Shown here: positions 48,797-59,094 of the stretch, piece by piece
Layout: the number at the start of each line of letters is the position of its first letter
Position numbering within the stretch: position 1 is the first letter of the stretch
Assembly (NCBI GenBank): GCA_902597015.1
Contig: CACJWQ010000003.1
Location: 38,628-102,627, forward strand
Origin: an uncultured Alphaproteobacteria bacterium
GTDB taxonomy: Bacteria; Pseudomonadota; Alphaproteobacteria; HIMB59; GCA-002718135
Direction: 5' to 3'
DNA: 64,000 nt
Translations under genes and position numbers: made by a program
Notes under the pieces: generated by a model
Seen by the model: the letters and a program-made list of their open reading frames with translations, nothing else
Databases searched by the model: none
Told to the model about the DNA's origin: nothing

Positions 48797-49180
48797 ATGA
48801 TCAGATTAAGCATATTATTTTTATCAATTTTTTCTTTAATTTATGGAATTTATTTTTTAATTTTTCCATATAGTTTTGTGAATTTAACTGTTGCTGAAAA
48901 TACCAATATAGCATGGCTAAGAAATCTTGGTGGAGCTATAACAGGTCTTTTATTTATTGGTCTTTTAATGATCTACTTGAATACAAAGGGCTCAATCAGA
49001 TTACTTAATGTTATTATTATTACATCCATAATACAGACCTCAGCTTTGATATATTCAAGAATAACAAATGAATTTTCCGCAAATAATTTAATAATTATTG
49101 ATATAACTATTTATGCTGCAATAATTGTTACTATTTATTTATTATTCATTTCAATTAGATTTAAAAAACTATTTATTTAA
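48797..49180 (+). CDS. Hypothetical four-TM membrane protein
   Basis: Four hydrophobic segments, FLIFPYSFVNLTVAENTNIAWLRNLGGAITGLLFIGLLM. Confidence 0.6.
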   Translation: MIRLSILFLSIFSLIYGIYFLIFPYSFVNLTVAENTNIAWLRNLGGAITGLLFIGLLMIYLNTKGSIRLLNVIIITSIIQTSALIYSRITNEFSANNLIIIDITIYAAIIVTIYLLFISIRFKKLFI

Positions 49181-49766
49181 ATTTAAAAAAAATTCTAATT
49201 AATAAAAGAATAATTAATATTAAAAAAATTAAAATTATTTCAAATGATAAAATATTACTAAGTTGAAATTCCTTAACTTCAATAAGATTAGAAAATTGAT
49301 TACCAATAAATGAAAAAAGAAGAAAATAAGGAGTAAAACCAATAAACGATGAAATTATAAATTTAGTTTTAGAAATATTTAATGTTGATAAAAATAAATT
49401 TTGAACAAATAATGGTACTCCAAAGATAAGTCGTAATAAAACTAAGTATTCAAAAGATGATTTTTTAATGACTGTATTTAGTTTATCACTAAATTTTTCA
49501 ATTTGTTTATTAAAATATTTTTTAAATAGATTTTTAAAAAAAAGAAAAAAACATAAACTACCTAAAACAATAGTTGTTATATTAATTATAAAACCTGTAA
49601 TAAATCCAAAAAAGAAACTTGATGCAAGTATAATTATTAAACTACCAGGTAGAGAGAATGTAAAAAACAAAAATGAAAATAAAAAATATAAAATTAAAGA
49701 CAATTCTAAATTATTTTTGATTAATAAATCAAATTGAATTAAAAAATTAAAAATAACATCAATCAT
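49173..49766 (-). CDS. TVP38/TMEM64 (VTT/DedA-like) family membrane protein
   Basis: FSLPGSLIIILASSFFFGFITGFIINITTIVLGSLCFFLFFKNLF; YLVLLRLIFGVPLFVQNLFLS. Confidence 0.82.
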   Translation of the reverse strand: MIDVIFNFLIQFDLLIKNNLELSLILYFLFSFLFFTFSLPGSLIIILASSFFFGFITGFIINITTIVLGSLCFFLFFKNLFKKYFNKQIEKFSDKLNTVIKKSSFEYLVLLRLIFGVPLFVQNLFLSTLNISKTKFIISSFIGFTPYFLLFSFIGNQFSNLIEVKEFQLSNILSFEIILIFLILIILLLIRIFFKFK

Positions 49767-50527
49767 TTAATAATTTTAAAACCTTTGAAAAAAATAAATG
49801 ATGTAATAATCAAAGTTAATAAAATAAAAAATATTATAAAGATATTTTCAACTAAATTAAATGAAAATTCATCATTAAATGAATTCCTAAAAAAACTTAC
49901 AACATAATAGTAAGGATTATATAAAAGTATAGTCTTCAAATTATCAGGAAGATAATTTATTGAAAAAAAGGTTCCTGATAAAAAATTAATAGGCGCAACA
50001 AAAAAGCTCGAGAATGTACTTTGTGAATCCCAAGAATTAAAAATTATTCCTATGAAACATCCTAAACATGAGAAAAAAATTATAACTAAAAATAGGTAGT
50101 AAAAAAAATAAAAAAAATTATAAATTTCAATATCTATTAAAAAAGTAAATATAAAAAAATTAAACAGTGCTAAAATAACCCCAATAATAAGAGATGTGGA
50201 TATTAAAGATATTAATATTTCAATCCTATAGATAGGTGCCATTAACCAATCATCTAAAGAACCAATTTGTTTCATATGAATTAAAGTAGCAGACGAATTA
50301 TCGTAACTTTCCTGAGCTACGATCATAATGATTAATCCAGGAGCAATAAATTCAACGAAAGAACCTGAATCCATAGAAAGTGAGTAATAATTTTCTACTG
50401 TTATAAAAACTAATATAAATAAAAGATTTGTAGTTAAAGGGGCTAATAAAGAATAATGATACTCTTGTAGAAATTCTTTTATTCTAAATGCGATTATTGA
50501 ATAAATCGCACTAAAATTTAACATCAA
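49763..50527 (-). CDS. ABC-2 type transporter permease without adjacent ATPase gene
   Basis: FVEFIAPGLIIMIVAQESYDNSSATLIHMKQIGSLDDWLMAPI; FLSGTFFSINYLPDNLKTILLYNPYYYVVSFFRNSF. Confidence 0.85.
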   Translation of the reverse strand: MMLNFSAIYSIIAFRIKEFLQEYHYSLLAPLTTNLLFILVFITVENYYSLSMDSGSFVEFIAPGLIIMIVAQESYDNSSATLIHMKQIGSLDDWLMAPIYRIEILISLISTSLIIGVILALFNFFIFTFLIDIEIYNFFYFFYYLFLVIIFFSCLGCFIGIIFNSWDSQSTFSSFFVAPINFLSGTFFSINYLPDNLKTILLYNPYYYVVSFFRNSFNDEFSFNLVENIFIIFFILLTLIITSFIFFKGFKIIK

Positions 50528-50533
50528 TTAAGA

Positions 50534-51712
50534 TTACTTAGAAAAGTATTTTTGAACAAGGTCCACCCAAAAATTTACACCAATAGGTAATAAATTATCA
50601 TTAAAATCATACTTTGTTGTATGTAGATGGGCACTATGTTCTGCATCTCCTTGACCAAGATAAAGATAGGAGCCAGGTTTTTTTTCTAACAAATATGAAA
50701 AATCTTCTCCTCCCATTGACGGATCAATATCAGTAATAACTTTATCATCACCGACTAAATCTTTAGCTACATTTGCTGCAAATTTTGTTTCTTCTTTAGA
50801 ATTGATAGTAGGTGGATATTTATTTACTATATCAAATTCAATTTTTATCTCTGCACCATGTGCATCGGCTATACCTTTACATAATTCATTTAATCTTTTC
50901 TCTATGTATGCTCGTGTTTCTCTTCGAAATGTTCTAATAGTCCCGCCCATTTTAACTTGATCGTCGATTACATTATAAGCTGTACCAGCATTAATTTTTG
51001 TAATACTTATAAGAGCTTTATCAACAGGATCTGTAGATCTACTTATAATTGTTTGAACAGCGGAAATAACTTGTGCAGAAATTACTACAGGATCAATTGC
51101 TAGATGAGGTGATGCAGCATGGCCACCCTTTCCTTTTACAGTAATATCAAATTCATCAACTGCTGCCATCATAGGTCCACTATTAACACCAAACGTACCT
51201 AAAGGTAACTCAGGCCAATTATGAAGTGCATAAACTTCATCAATTTTAAAATCATCAAACATACCATCTTGAATCATTTTTTCTCCTCCAGCAAAACCTT
51301 CTTCTCCTGGTTGAAAAATGAAATACACTCTTCCATTAAAATTATTATTTTCACTTAGATATTTTGCTGCCCCAAGAAGCATTGTGGTATGACCATCATG
51401 GCCACAACCATGCATCATACCTTTATTTTGAGATTTATGATTAAATTCGTTTTGTTCTGGCATAGGAAGAGCATCAAAATCTGCTCTTAAACCAATTGTC
51501 TTATCATTAGTAACTTCATTACCATCTACCCAAGCAACAACACCTGTATTAGCGTAACCATCTTTAAATTTAATATTAAATTCACTTAGCTTATTTTTTA
51601 TATATTTTGATGTTTCAAATTCTTGAAGACCTATCTCAGGGATTTTATGTAAATCCTGACGCCATTCTGTCATCTGATCTTGCATTTGATTTATACTATT
51701 TAAAATTGGCAT
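50534..51712 (-). CDS. M20 family amidohydrolase (hippurate hydrolase / N-acyl amino acid hydrolase-like)
   Basis: WRQDLHKIPEIGLQEFETSKYI; LRADFDALPMPEQ; MHGCGHDGHTTMLLGAAKYL; PGEEGFAGGEKMIQDG; MGGEDFSYLL. Confidence 0.95.
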   Translation of the reverse strand: MPILNSINQMQDQMTEWRQDLHKIPEIGLQEFETSKYIKNKLSEFNIKFKDGYANTGVVAWVDGNEVTNDKTIGLRADFDALPMPEQNEFNHKSQNKGMMHGCGHDGHTTMLLGAAKYLSENNNFNGRVYFIFQPGEEGFAGGEKMIQDGMFDDFKIDEVYALHNWPELPLGTFGVNSGPMMAAVDEFDITVKGKGGHAASPHLAIDPVVISAQVISAVQTIISRSTDPVDKALISITKINAGTAYNVIDDQVKMGGTIRTFRRETRAYIEKRLNELCKGIADAHGAEIKIEFDIVNKYPPTINSKEETKFAANVAKDLVGDDKVITDIDPSMGGEDFSYLLEKKPGSYLYLGQGDAEHSAHLHTTKYDFNDNLLPIGVNFWVDLVQKYFSK

Positions 51713-52344
51713 TATAGTATTCCGAAGAAACCTTTTTTATTTAGTTTTTCTTCACATTGTTTTAGTTGTTTATTAAACATCTTAGTATTTCTTTCTACAT
51801 TTTTAGCAACATCAATCAACCAATCTTTACTTTTAAATGTCTCTTTCGACCATCCGTTTTGACCTTCATGGTATGCTAAATATTGATTATAGTAATCATT
51901 TTTTGAAATTCCAATCATATTTTCGGACTGAGTTGTGTACCAGCCAATAAAATCGGTTACATCTTTAAAGTTCGCCCTTGATGCATTATGATTTCCAGTT
52001 TTATTCTTATACCAATCCCAAGTGGGATTTGTTATTTGTGCATAACCAAAAGCAGTTGATGGTCTAGAGGTTGGTATTAAACCTAAAAATTTTTTTCTTT
52101 TCGGTTTTGCAAATTGAGTAAAAGATGATTCTTGTTTTATAACTGCTAATTGGAATGCAATTGGGGTATTCCATTTATCATATGAATTTTTAGTTGCTTT
52201 ATACCAGCTTTTCTTTTCATCAAAAATTATGCAACTATCAGCAGTATTTGTTAACTGATTAGAGGTGCATGCATATAAAAATAACAATGTAATACACAAT
52301 AATTTAAAAAAATTATCAAATTTCATTATGAACCTAAATACCAT
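51712..52344 (-). CDS. Lytic transglycosylase (SLT)-like lipoprotein
   Basis: Lipobox-like LLFLYAC; AVIKQESSFTQFAKPK...RPSTAFGYAQITNPTWDWYK...YHEGQNGW. Confidence 0.82.
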   Translation of the reverse strand: MVFRFIMKFDNFFKLLCITLLFLYACTSNQLTNTADSCIIFDEKKSWYKATKNSYDKWNTPIAFQLAVIKQESSFTQFAKPKRKKFLGLIPTSRPSTAFGYAQITNPTWDWYKNKTGNHNASRANFKDVTDFIGWYTTQSENMIGISKNDYYNQYLAYHEGQNGWSKETFKSKDWLIDVAKNVERNTKMFNKQLKQCEEKLNKKGFFGIL

Positions 52345-52427
52345 AACTTTTACTTATATAGTCTTAAATGTGGCAAAAAATTATTGCTTACTATTGAATT
52401 ATAGATATGAATGCTTAAATTTCAAAA

Positions 52428-54287
52428 ATGGCAGAAAAAACTAAAGAAAATTTAACATTTCAAGCTGAAGTAAGTAAGCTTTTAGATCTTGTTGCTAATT
52501 CTCTTTATAGTGAAAGGGAAATATTTCTAAGAGAACTGATATCTAATTCAGCTGATGCCTGCGAAAAATTAAGATATCAATCACTTTCCAAAAAAAATCT
52601 TTTGAAAGATGAAAAGGATTTAAAAATTAATATCAGAGTTTCAAAAAAGAAAAAAATTATTGAAATTGAAGATAATGGAATTGGAATGTCAAAAAATGAG
52701 CTTATTGATAATTTAGGAACTATAGCGAGATCAGGAACTAGTAAATTTATTGAAGCAATGAAAAATAAAAAAAGTAATGATATTTCTGCAATTGGACAGT
52801 TTGGTGTTGGTTTTTATTCTTCATATATGGTTGCAGATAATGTTGAAGTGCTTTCTAAAGATGCTGAAAATGAAGAAACAAATCTTTGGTCTTCCAATGG
52901 AAAAGAAAATTATACCATTGAAGAAGCTAAAAAAGATAAACGTGGCACCTGTATAACTCTAAATATAAAGAAAGATGCTGATGAATTTTTAGATTCATTT
53001 CGTTTGAGATCAATTATAACAAAATACTCTAATTATATTCCTTTCCCAATTTATCTTAAGGATCTTGACGATAAAGAAAAAGAAGAAAAAATAAATGAAG
53101 GTAGTCCATTATGGTTAAAAGATAAAAAAGATATAAAAGAAGAAGACTATAAACAATTTTATAATAATATTTCATTTAACTTTGATGATCCCTTAAAAAC
53201 TATTCACTATAACGCTGAGGGTGTTATTAGTTATAAAGCTTTACTTTATTTTCCTACAAATCAACCTATGGATTTATTCAATGCCGATAGGAAAAATAAA
53301 ATAAAATTATATGTTCAAAAAGTTTTTATCACTGATGATTGTGAAGACATAATTCCTAACTGGTTACGTTTTATCCCAGGAGTAGTCGATTCACAGGATA
53401 TTTCTCTAAATATAAGTAGAGAAATGCTTCAAAATAATCCTATTATTACAAAAATAAAAAAAGGTATTACAAATAAAATTTTAAGTGAAATTGATAGCTT
53501 AGCTAAGAAAGAAAAGGATAAATTTGAGACATTTTGGAGTAATTTTGGTCCAGTACTAAAAGAAGGGTTATATGAACATAATGATCATCATGAAAAAATC
53601 CTACCACTATTAAGGTTTGAAAATTCTTTAAATGATAAAAAAATATCTCTTGAAGAGTACACTAAATTAATGGCTAAAGATCAAAAAGAAATTTATTATT
53701 TTGCTAATACTGATAAGGATCATATTAAAAACTCTCCTCAATTAGAAGTTTTCACTGATAAAAAGATACCAGTTTTGTTTATGGTTGATGCAGTAGATGA
53801 GTTTTGGATTCAAAATGTAAATAAATTTAAAGATTTAGAATTTAAATCAATAACTAAAGGTAAAGTTGATGTTTCAAAAGTTGGTGAAAAATCAAATAAG
53901 AAAGATGAAAATAAAAAAGAAATAGATAGTAAAATCAATGATTTAATTAACATACTTAAAACAGAGCTAAAAGAGACAATATCTGACGTAATTGTATCTG
54001 AGAGATTAACAAAAAGCCCAATTCTGCTTGTTGCTGAAGAAGCTGGGATGGATATAAATATGGAAAAACTTATGAAAATGCATAATCAAAAAACTCCTGT
54101 TTCAAAAAAAATACTTGAAATTAATCCAAATCATCCGATGATTGTAAATTTATCTCAAAATTTAACAAAAATTGACCATAAAAAAGCTTCAAATTTAATT
54201 TTAGATCAGGCTAATATATTAGATGGTAACATTCTTTCTAATCCATCCGCTTACTTAGAAAATTTAACTGAAATTTTTATTAAATAA
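52428..54287 (+). CDS. htpG: Molecular chaperone HtpG (Hsp90)
   Basis: FQAEVSKLLDLVANSLYSEREIFLRELISNSADACEKLRY; IGQFGVGFYSSYMVAD; GVVDSQDISLNISREMLQ. Confidence 0.98.
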   Translation: MAEKTKENLTFQAEVSKLLDLVANSLYSEREIFLRELISNSADACEKLRYQSLSKKNLLKDEKDLKINIRVSKKKKIIEIEDNGIGMSKNELIDNLGTIARSGTSKFIEAMKNKKSNDISAIGQFGVGFYSSYMVADNVEVLSKDAENEETNLWSSNGKENYTIEEAKKDKRGTCITLNIKKDADEFLDSFRLRSIITKYSNYIPFPIYLKDLDDKEKEEKINEGSPLWLKDKKDIKEEDYKQFYNNISFNFDDPLKTIHYNAEGVISYKALLYFPTNQPMDLFNADRKNKIKLYVQKVFITDDCEDIIPNWLRFIPGVVDSQDISLNISREMLQNNPIITKIKKGITNKILSEIDSLAKKEKDKFETFWSNFGPVLKEGLYEHNDHHEKILPLLRFENSLNDKKISLEEYTKLMAKDQKEIYYFANTDKDHIKNSPQLEVFTDKKIPVLFMVDAVDEFWIQNVNKFKDLEFKSITKGKVDVSKVGEKSNKKDENKKEIDSKINDLINILKTELKETISDVIVSERLTKSPILLVAEEAGMDINMEKLMKMHNQKTPVSKKILEINPNHPMIVNLSQNLTKIDHKKASNLILDQANILDGNILSNPSAYLENLTEIFIK

Positions 54288-55218
54288 CTGAATTTATAAT
54301 TTTATTATTATTAAAAAATTCAACAAACTGATTAGCAACCATTTCTGCTACAATTATTTGTGCCTCAACAGTAGAAGCAGCAATATGTGGAGTTAAAATT
54401 ATATTATCTAAATTATAAAACCCACTTTCTACTAAAGGCTCATTTTTAAAAACATCTAATGCTGCGCCTTTAATTTCTTTTTTTTCAAGAGCGTTTTTAA
54501 GATCATCTTCATCAACTAAGTTACCTCTAGCGGTGTTGATAATTATGCAATTTTTTTTCATTAGTGATAAATGATTTTTATTCATAATCGGATTACCATC
54601 TTTATTGGGTTTACAGTGAAAAGAAATTATATCTGAATCTTTAATAATCTCATCGATAGAACAAGAATTATATTCAGGATAGCTGTCCTTAATTGTTTTA
54701 AAGTATGAAGAAAATATTGAAACGTGCATTCCCAATACATTAGATATTTCTGCAACTCTTTTACCTACATTACCAAAACCAACGATACCAATTTTCTTGC
54801 CTTTAATTTCATTTCCTTTTAATTTCTTTTTTTCCCAAAGACCCTTATGAGTTGTCTCATTGGCAACAGTAATTTTTCTTTGCAATGCAAAAATTAAACC
54901 AATTGTGTGTTCTGCTGTAGCATTTGTATTGCCTCCTGGAGTATTCATTACGATAATGTTTTTATTTTTAGCAGCTTCCACATCAACATTATCAACTCCT
55001 GCTCCTGCTCTACCTATAATTTTTAAATTTGAAAGAGAATCAATTAAATCTTTTCGCACTTTAGTTGCAGAACGAATAATTAAACCATCATAGTTATCAA
55101 TTATTTTTTTTAATTCTTCAGGAGATAAATTTGTTTTTGTATCGACTGAAATATTATTTTTTTTTAAAATTTCAGATGCAATGTTATCTAGTGAATCTGA
55201 TATTAGTACTTTAGGCAT
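54280..55218 (-). CDS. serA: D-3-phosphoglycerate dehydrogenase, short form
   Basis: PKVLISDSLDNIASEIL; GRAGAGVDNVDVEAAKNKNIIVMNTPGGNTNATAEHTIGLIFAL; NTARGNLVDEDDL; start trimmed to MPKVL. Confidence 0.9.
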   Translation of the reverse strand: MPKVLISDSLDNIASEILKKNNISVDTKTNLSPEELKKIIDNYDGLIIRSATKVRKDLIDSLSNLKIIGRAGAGVDNVDVEAAKNKNIIVMNTPGGNTNATAEHTIGLIFALQRKITVANETTHKGLWEKKKLKGNEIKGKKIGIVGFGNVGKRVAEISNVLGMHVSIFSSYFKTIKDSYPEYNSCSIDEIIKDSDIISFHCKPNKDGNPIMNKNHLSLMKKNCIIINTARGNLVDEDDLKNALEKKEIKGAALDVFKNEPLVESGFYNLDNIILTPHIAASTVEAQIIVAEMVANQFVEFFNNNKIINSVI

Positions 55219-56374
55219 GTTTTGATTTAATTTCTGAATAAGCCCAATCAATCCAAGGTAAAACTAATTCTACATCTGAAGTTTGAACCGTGCCTCCAGC
55301 CCATATTCTAAAAGAAGGTGGTGCTTTAGGATATCCATTGCAATCAAATCCAACATTATTTTCAGAAAGTAATTTACATATATCAGCCATTACAGCTCTT
55401 TGATCACTTTCATCTTTATTAGTAAACCAATCTTCAACAATTTTAAAAGTTATTCCAGTGTTTGATATATAATTATCATCTTCAATTTCAGATAAAAAGG
55501 TCACCCAATCTCTCTCATTAATCCATTCTCTAATTTTTTGTAAAGAATTCTGGGATTTAGAAATTAATGAATTTAATCCTCCTTGAGAAGAAACCCAATT
55601 TAATGAATCAATTATATCTTCAACGCATATCATTGAAGGTGTATTAATTGTGTTTCCTTCAAAAATACCTTTTATTAATTTTTGGTTTTCAGCTAATCTA
55701 AACAATTTTGGTACTGGCCAACTAGGTGTAAAACTTTCTAATCTTTCAACAACGCGTGGAGAAATTGCTATCATTCCATGAGCAGCCTCTCCTCCAAGTA
55801 TTTTTTGCCAAGACCAAGTTATAACATCGCATTTATTATAATCTATAGGCATACCAAAGATTGCCGAAGTAGCATCACAAATAGTTAGGCCTTTTCTGTC
55901 ATCAGGTATCCAATCTCCATTTGGAACTTTGACACCAGATGTTGTTCCATTCCAAGTAAAAATAACGTCATTATCAAAATTAACTTTGCTTAAGTCAGGT
56001 AGTTTCCCATAATCTTCTTCATGAATATTTAAATTATCTAATTTTAATTCGCTGATTGCATCGATTACCCAATCTTTACCAAAATTTTCCCATGCAAGAA
56101 TATCGACTCCAGTTTTACCTAATAGGCACCACATAGCAGCTTCTAAAGCACCAGTATTTGATCCAGGCATAATACCCAATAAATAATCATCAGGTAATTT
56201 AAGAATATCTTTAGATTTATCTATTGCTTCTTTTAATCTTGCTTTACATTCAACAGATCTGTGAGATCTACCAGTTAAAGCATTACTCAAAACAGATATG
56301 TCCCAGCCTGGTCTTTTTGAAGTTGGTCCACTTGAAAAATTTGGATTATTAGGTTTAGTATTAGGTTTATTCAT
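55211..56374 (-). CDS. serC: Phosphoserine aminotransferase
   Basis: FSSGPTSKRPGWDISVLSNALTGRSHRSVECKARLKEAIDKSKDILKLPDDYLLGIMPGSNTGALEAAMWCLLG; WSWQKILGGEAAHGM. Confidence 0.94.
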   Translation of the reverse strand: MNKPNTKPNNPNFSSGPTSKRPGWDISVLSNALTGRSHRSVECKARLKEAIDKSKDILKLPDDYLLGIMPGSNTGALEAAMWCLLGKTGVDILAWENFGKDWVIDAISELKLDNLNIHEEDYGKLPDLSKVNFDNDVIFTWNGTTSGVKVPNGDWIPDDRKGLTICDATSAIFGMPIDYNKCDVITWSWQKILGGEAAHGMIAISPRVVERLESFTPSWPVPKLFRLAENQKLIKGIFEGNTINTPSMICVEDIIDSLNWVSSQGGLNSLISKSQNSLQKIREWINERDWVTFLSEIEDDNYISNTGITFKIVEDWFTNKDESDQRAVMADICKLLSENNVGFDCNGYPKAPPSFRIWAGGTVQTSDVELVLPWIDWAYSEIKSKHA

Positions 56375-57585
56375 ACATTTTTTTCAAACTCATAAACTAC
56401 TAAGCCATCTAAAGGTTTTGGATCAAACCATGTTGATTTAGGGGGCATAGTCAAATTTTTATTCGCGACTGTAATAACATCACTTATTGAAGATGGGAAG
56501 ATAGAAAATGCCACACTGTCATTATTTTCATCAACTTTTTTTTCTAAAGCTTCCAAACCATGACATCCGGCAATAAATCTTATTCTTTCATCATTATTAA
56601 CATCAGATATATTTAAATGTTTTTTGAAAATAAAATTATTTAAAATATTAATATCTAGCGTATCAACAAAATTATCAGTTTTTAATTCAGTTTTAAAATG
56701 TAATGAATACCACTTTTTTTCATGATACATTCCAAATTGTTTATTAGATTGAGGTTTGAAAGGATTTTTTTCTTTTTTTATTTCGAAGTTTTCAGAAAGA
56801 ATATCTAAAAAATTTTCTTCACTCAAACCATTTAAATCTTTAACAACTCTATTATAATCAAATATTTTAGCCTCATCACTTGGAAACGCCGCTATCATAA
56901 AATCTTCTTGTAAAATATTTTTATTATAATTTAATTCACCAATAATTTTCATTGCACCCATTCTATGATGTCCATCAGCAATATAAAAATTATCTACCTC
57001 ATTTATAAACAAAGAAGATAGCTTTTTGATGAAAGATTCATCAGAGACACACCAAAGTTTATGAATAGATTTATCAAAACTTTCAAAATCATAATCTGGA
57101 GTATTTGATATTATAGAGGATAACAAATCTTTTATCTTATTGTTTTTTTTATATACAACATAAATCGGACCAATTTGTGTTTTTATATTTAACATTTGCT
57201 CTGCTCTTTCTCTCATCCTTGTTTCATAAATTTTTTCGTGAGCTTTAATTTTTTCATCTACGAAATCTGATATTTTAGAAAGAGATAAAAAACCTAGTTG
57301 AATATGACCTTTGAATTCAATTTGATAAATGTAATAGAATAATTCTTTATCTTTTTTAATTACGTCATTTTCTTTCATTTCATTAAAATGTGATTTAGCT
57401 TCTAAGAGAGTATCTACTTCTTTTAATTGCCCAACAGGATTTAAAATTTTTAAATAATTCCAATAATTATTCTTTTTAAATATTTCTATATTTTCAATAC
57501 TTAAATGATCAGTAGAGGGAGCAATTAAATTTTTTGCATCTTCGTTGTAAGGACGTGTTCCTTTAAAAGGTTTAATTTCAACCAT
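56371..57585 (-). CDS. DUF1015 family protein
   Basis: VEIKPFKGTRPYNEDAKNLIAPSTD; FYIADGHHRMGAM; next to serC/serA. Confidence 0.9.
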   Translation of the reverse strand: MVEIKPFKGTRPYNEDAKNLIAPSTDHLSIENIEIFKKNNYWNYLKILNPVGQLKEVDTLLEAKSHFNEMKENDVIKKDKELFYYIYQIEFKGHIQLGFLSLSKISDFVDEKIKAHEKIYETRMRERAEQMLNIKTQIGPIYVVYKKNNKIKDLLSSIISNTPDYDFESFDKSIHKLWCVSDESFIKKLSSLFINEVDNFYIADGHHRMGAMKIIGELNYNKNILQEDFMIAAFPSDEAKIFDYNRVVKDLNGLSEENFLDILSENFEIKKEKNPFKPQSNKQFGMYHEKKWYSLHFKTELKTDNFVDTLDINILNNFIFKKHLNISDVNNDERIRFIAGCHGLEALEKKVDENNDSVAFSIFPSSISDVITVANKNLTMPPKSTWFDPKPLDGLVVYEFEKNV

Positions 57586-57631
57586 AATAAAGAAACACCT
57601 TTAATTAAATAAAAAAAAATTTAAACTTAAA

Positions 57632-58996
57632 TTACGCTACTTCTGGTATTTGAGAAATAGATTTACCTATTCCATCATCATCAATAACATCATCAGCCAT
57701 TGATCCATTTAGATAATCATCATAAGCTGACATATCAAAATATCCATGGCCACATAAATTAAAGAGAATAGTTTTTGACTCGCCTTTTTCTTTACATTCT
57801 AAAGCTGCATCAATAGCACCTTTGATTGCATGGTTTCCTTCTGGAGCAGGAATAATTCCTTCTTGTTTTGCAAAGGTTAAACCGGCTTCAAAACAATCTT
57901 TTTGACCGTAGGCCTTTGCTCTCATCAGACCTAACTCATATAAGTGGCTTAAATGATAAGACATGCCATGATATCTTAGTCCACCAGAGTGATTAGCCGG
58001 TGGTAAGAAATCAGATCCAAGAGTATGCATTTTAATTAATGGAGTCATTTTAGCCATATCACCATGATCATAAGCATACTTACCCTTAGTAAATGAAGGA
58101 CATGATGCAGGCTCGCAACCAATTATATCAATTTTTTGACCGCCTCTTAACTGTTGTCCTAAAAATGGAAACATTAATCCAGAAAGATTACTACCACCAC
58201 CTGTACAACCAACGATAATATCAGGATAATCTCCAGCCATCTCCATTTGCATAATAGCTTCATTACCATTTATAGTTTGATGCATTAGAACGTGGCCTAA
58301 AACACTTCCAAGTGAGTATTTTGCTTTACCTCCACTTTTAACAGTTGCTTCTATTGCTTCTGATATAGCTATTCCCAAACTACCAGGATTATCAGGATTT
58401 TCTGATAATAACTTGTTACCGAAGTCAGTTAAATTAGATGGACTAGCATGACAGTTAGCGCCGAACGATTGCATCATTAATTTTCTGTAAGGTTTATGAT
58501 CAAAACTAACCTTAACCATGAAAACTTCTATATCTATACCAAAGATCTGACCTGCAAAAGCTAATGAACTTCCCCACTGACCTGCGCCCGTTTCAGTAAA
58601 AATTTTACTAATTCCTTCTTCTTTATTAAAAAATGCTTGCGGAACTGCAGTATTTGGTTTGTGACTTCCTGTAGGACTAACACCTTCATATTTGTAATAA
58701 ATTTTAGCTGGTGTATCTAAAAACTTTTCTAACCTTCTTGCTCTAAATAAAGGAGAAGGTCTCCATTGTTTGTATACTTCTCTTACTGGTTCAGGAATTT
58801 CTATTTCTCTTTCCGTAGATACTTCTTGCATAATTAAACTCATTGGAAATAAAGGAGCAAAGTCATCAGGACCGGCTGGTTGTTTAGTTCCAGGGTGCAA
58901 TGGTGGTGGTGGTGGACTTGGTAAATCTGCATTAATATTATACCAAAACTTTGGTGCTTTATTTTCTTCTAGTAAGTATTTAATTGAGTCGCTCAT
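57632..58996 (-). CDS. trpB2: TrpB-like pyridoxal-phosphate enzyme (TrpB2)
   Basis: 454 aa; NADLPSPPPPPLHPGTKQP...RPSPLFRARRLEKFLDTPAKIYYKYEGVSPTGSHKPNTAVPQAF...ETGAGQWGSSLAFAG...GCTGGGSNLSGLMFPFL. Confidence 0.93.
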   Translation of the reverse strand: MSDSIKYLLEENKAPKFWYNINADLPSPPPPPLHPGTKQPAGPDDFAPLFPMSLIMQEVSTEREIEIPEPVREVYKQWRPSPLFRARRLEKFLDTPAKIYYKYEGVSPTGSHKPNTAVPQAFFNKEEGISKIFTETGAGQWGSSLAFAGQIFGIDIEVFMVKVSFDHKPYRKLMMQSFGANCHASPSNLTDFGNKLLSENPDNPGSLGIAISEAIEATVKSGGKAKYSLGSVLGHVLMHQTINGNEAIMQMEMAGDYPDIIVGCTGGGSNLSGLMFPFLGQQLRGGQKIDIIGCEPASCPSFTKGKYAYDHGDMAKMTPLIKMHTLGSDFLPPANHSGGLRYHGMSYHLSHLYELGLMRAKAYGQKDCFEAGLTFAKQEGIIPAPEGNHAIKGAIDAALECKEKGESKTILFNLCGHGYFDMSAYDDYLNGSMADDVIDDDGIGKSISQIPEVA

Positions 58997-59094
58997 AATA
59001 AAAGTATATTGGACTATAAAAAATTAAAATTCAACCATAAATGAAATACTTTAACTTCAAAAATGTGTCTATTTTTATTGCTGCTTTATTAGTA

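Noticed and set aside
54860-55093. Plus-strand ORF of 77 aa
   Set aside because: Antisense to serA.
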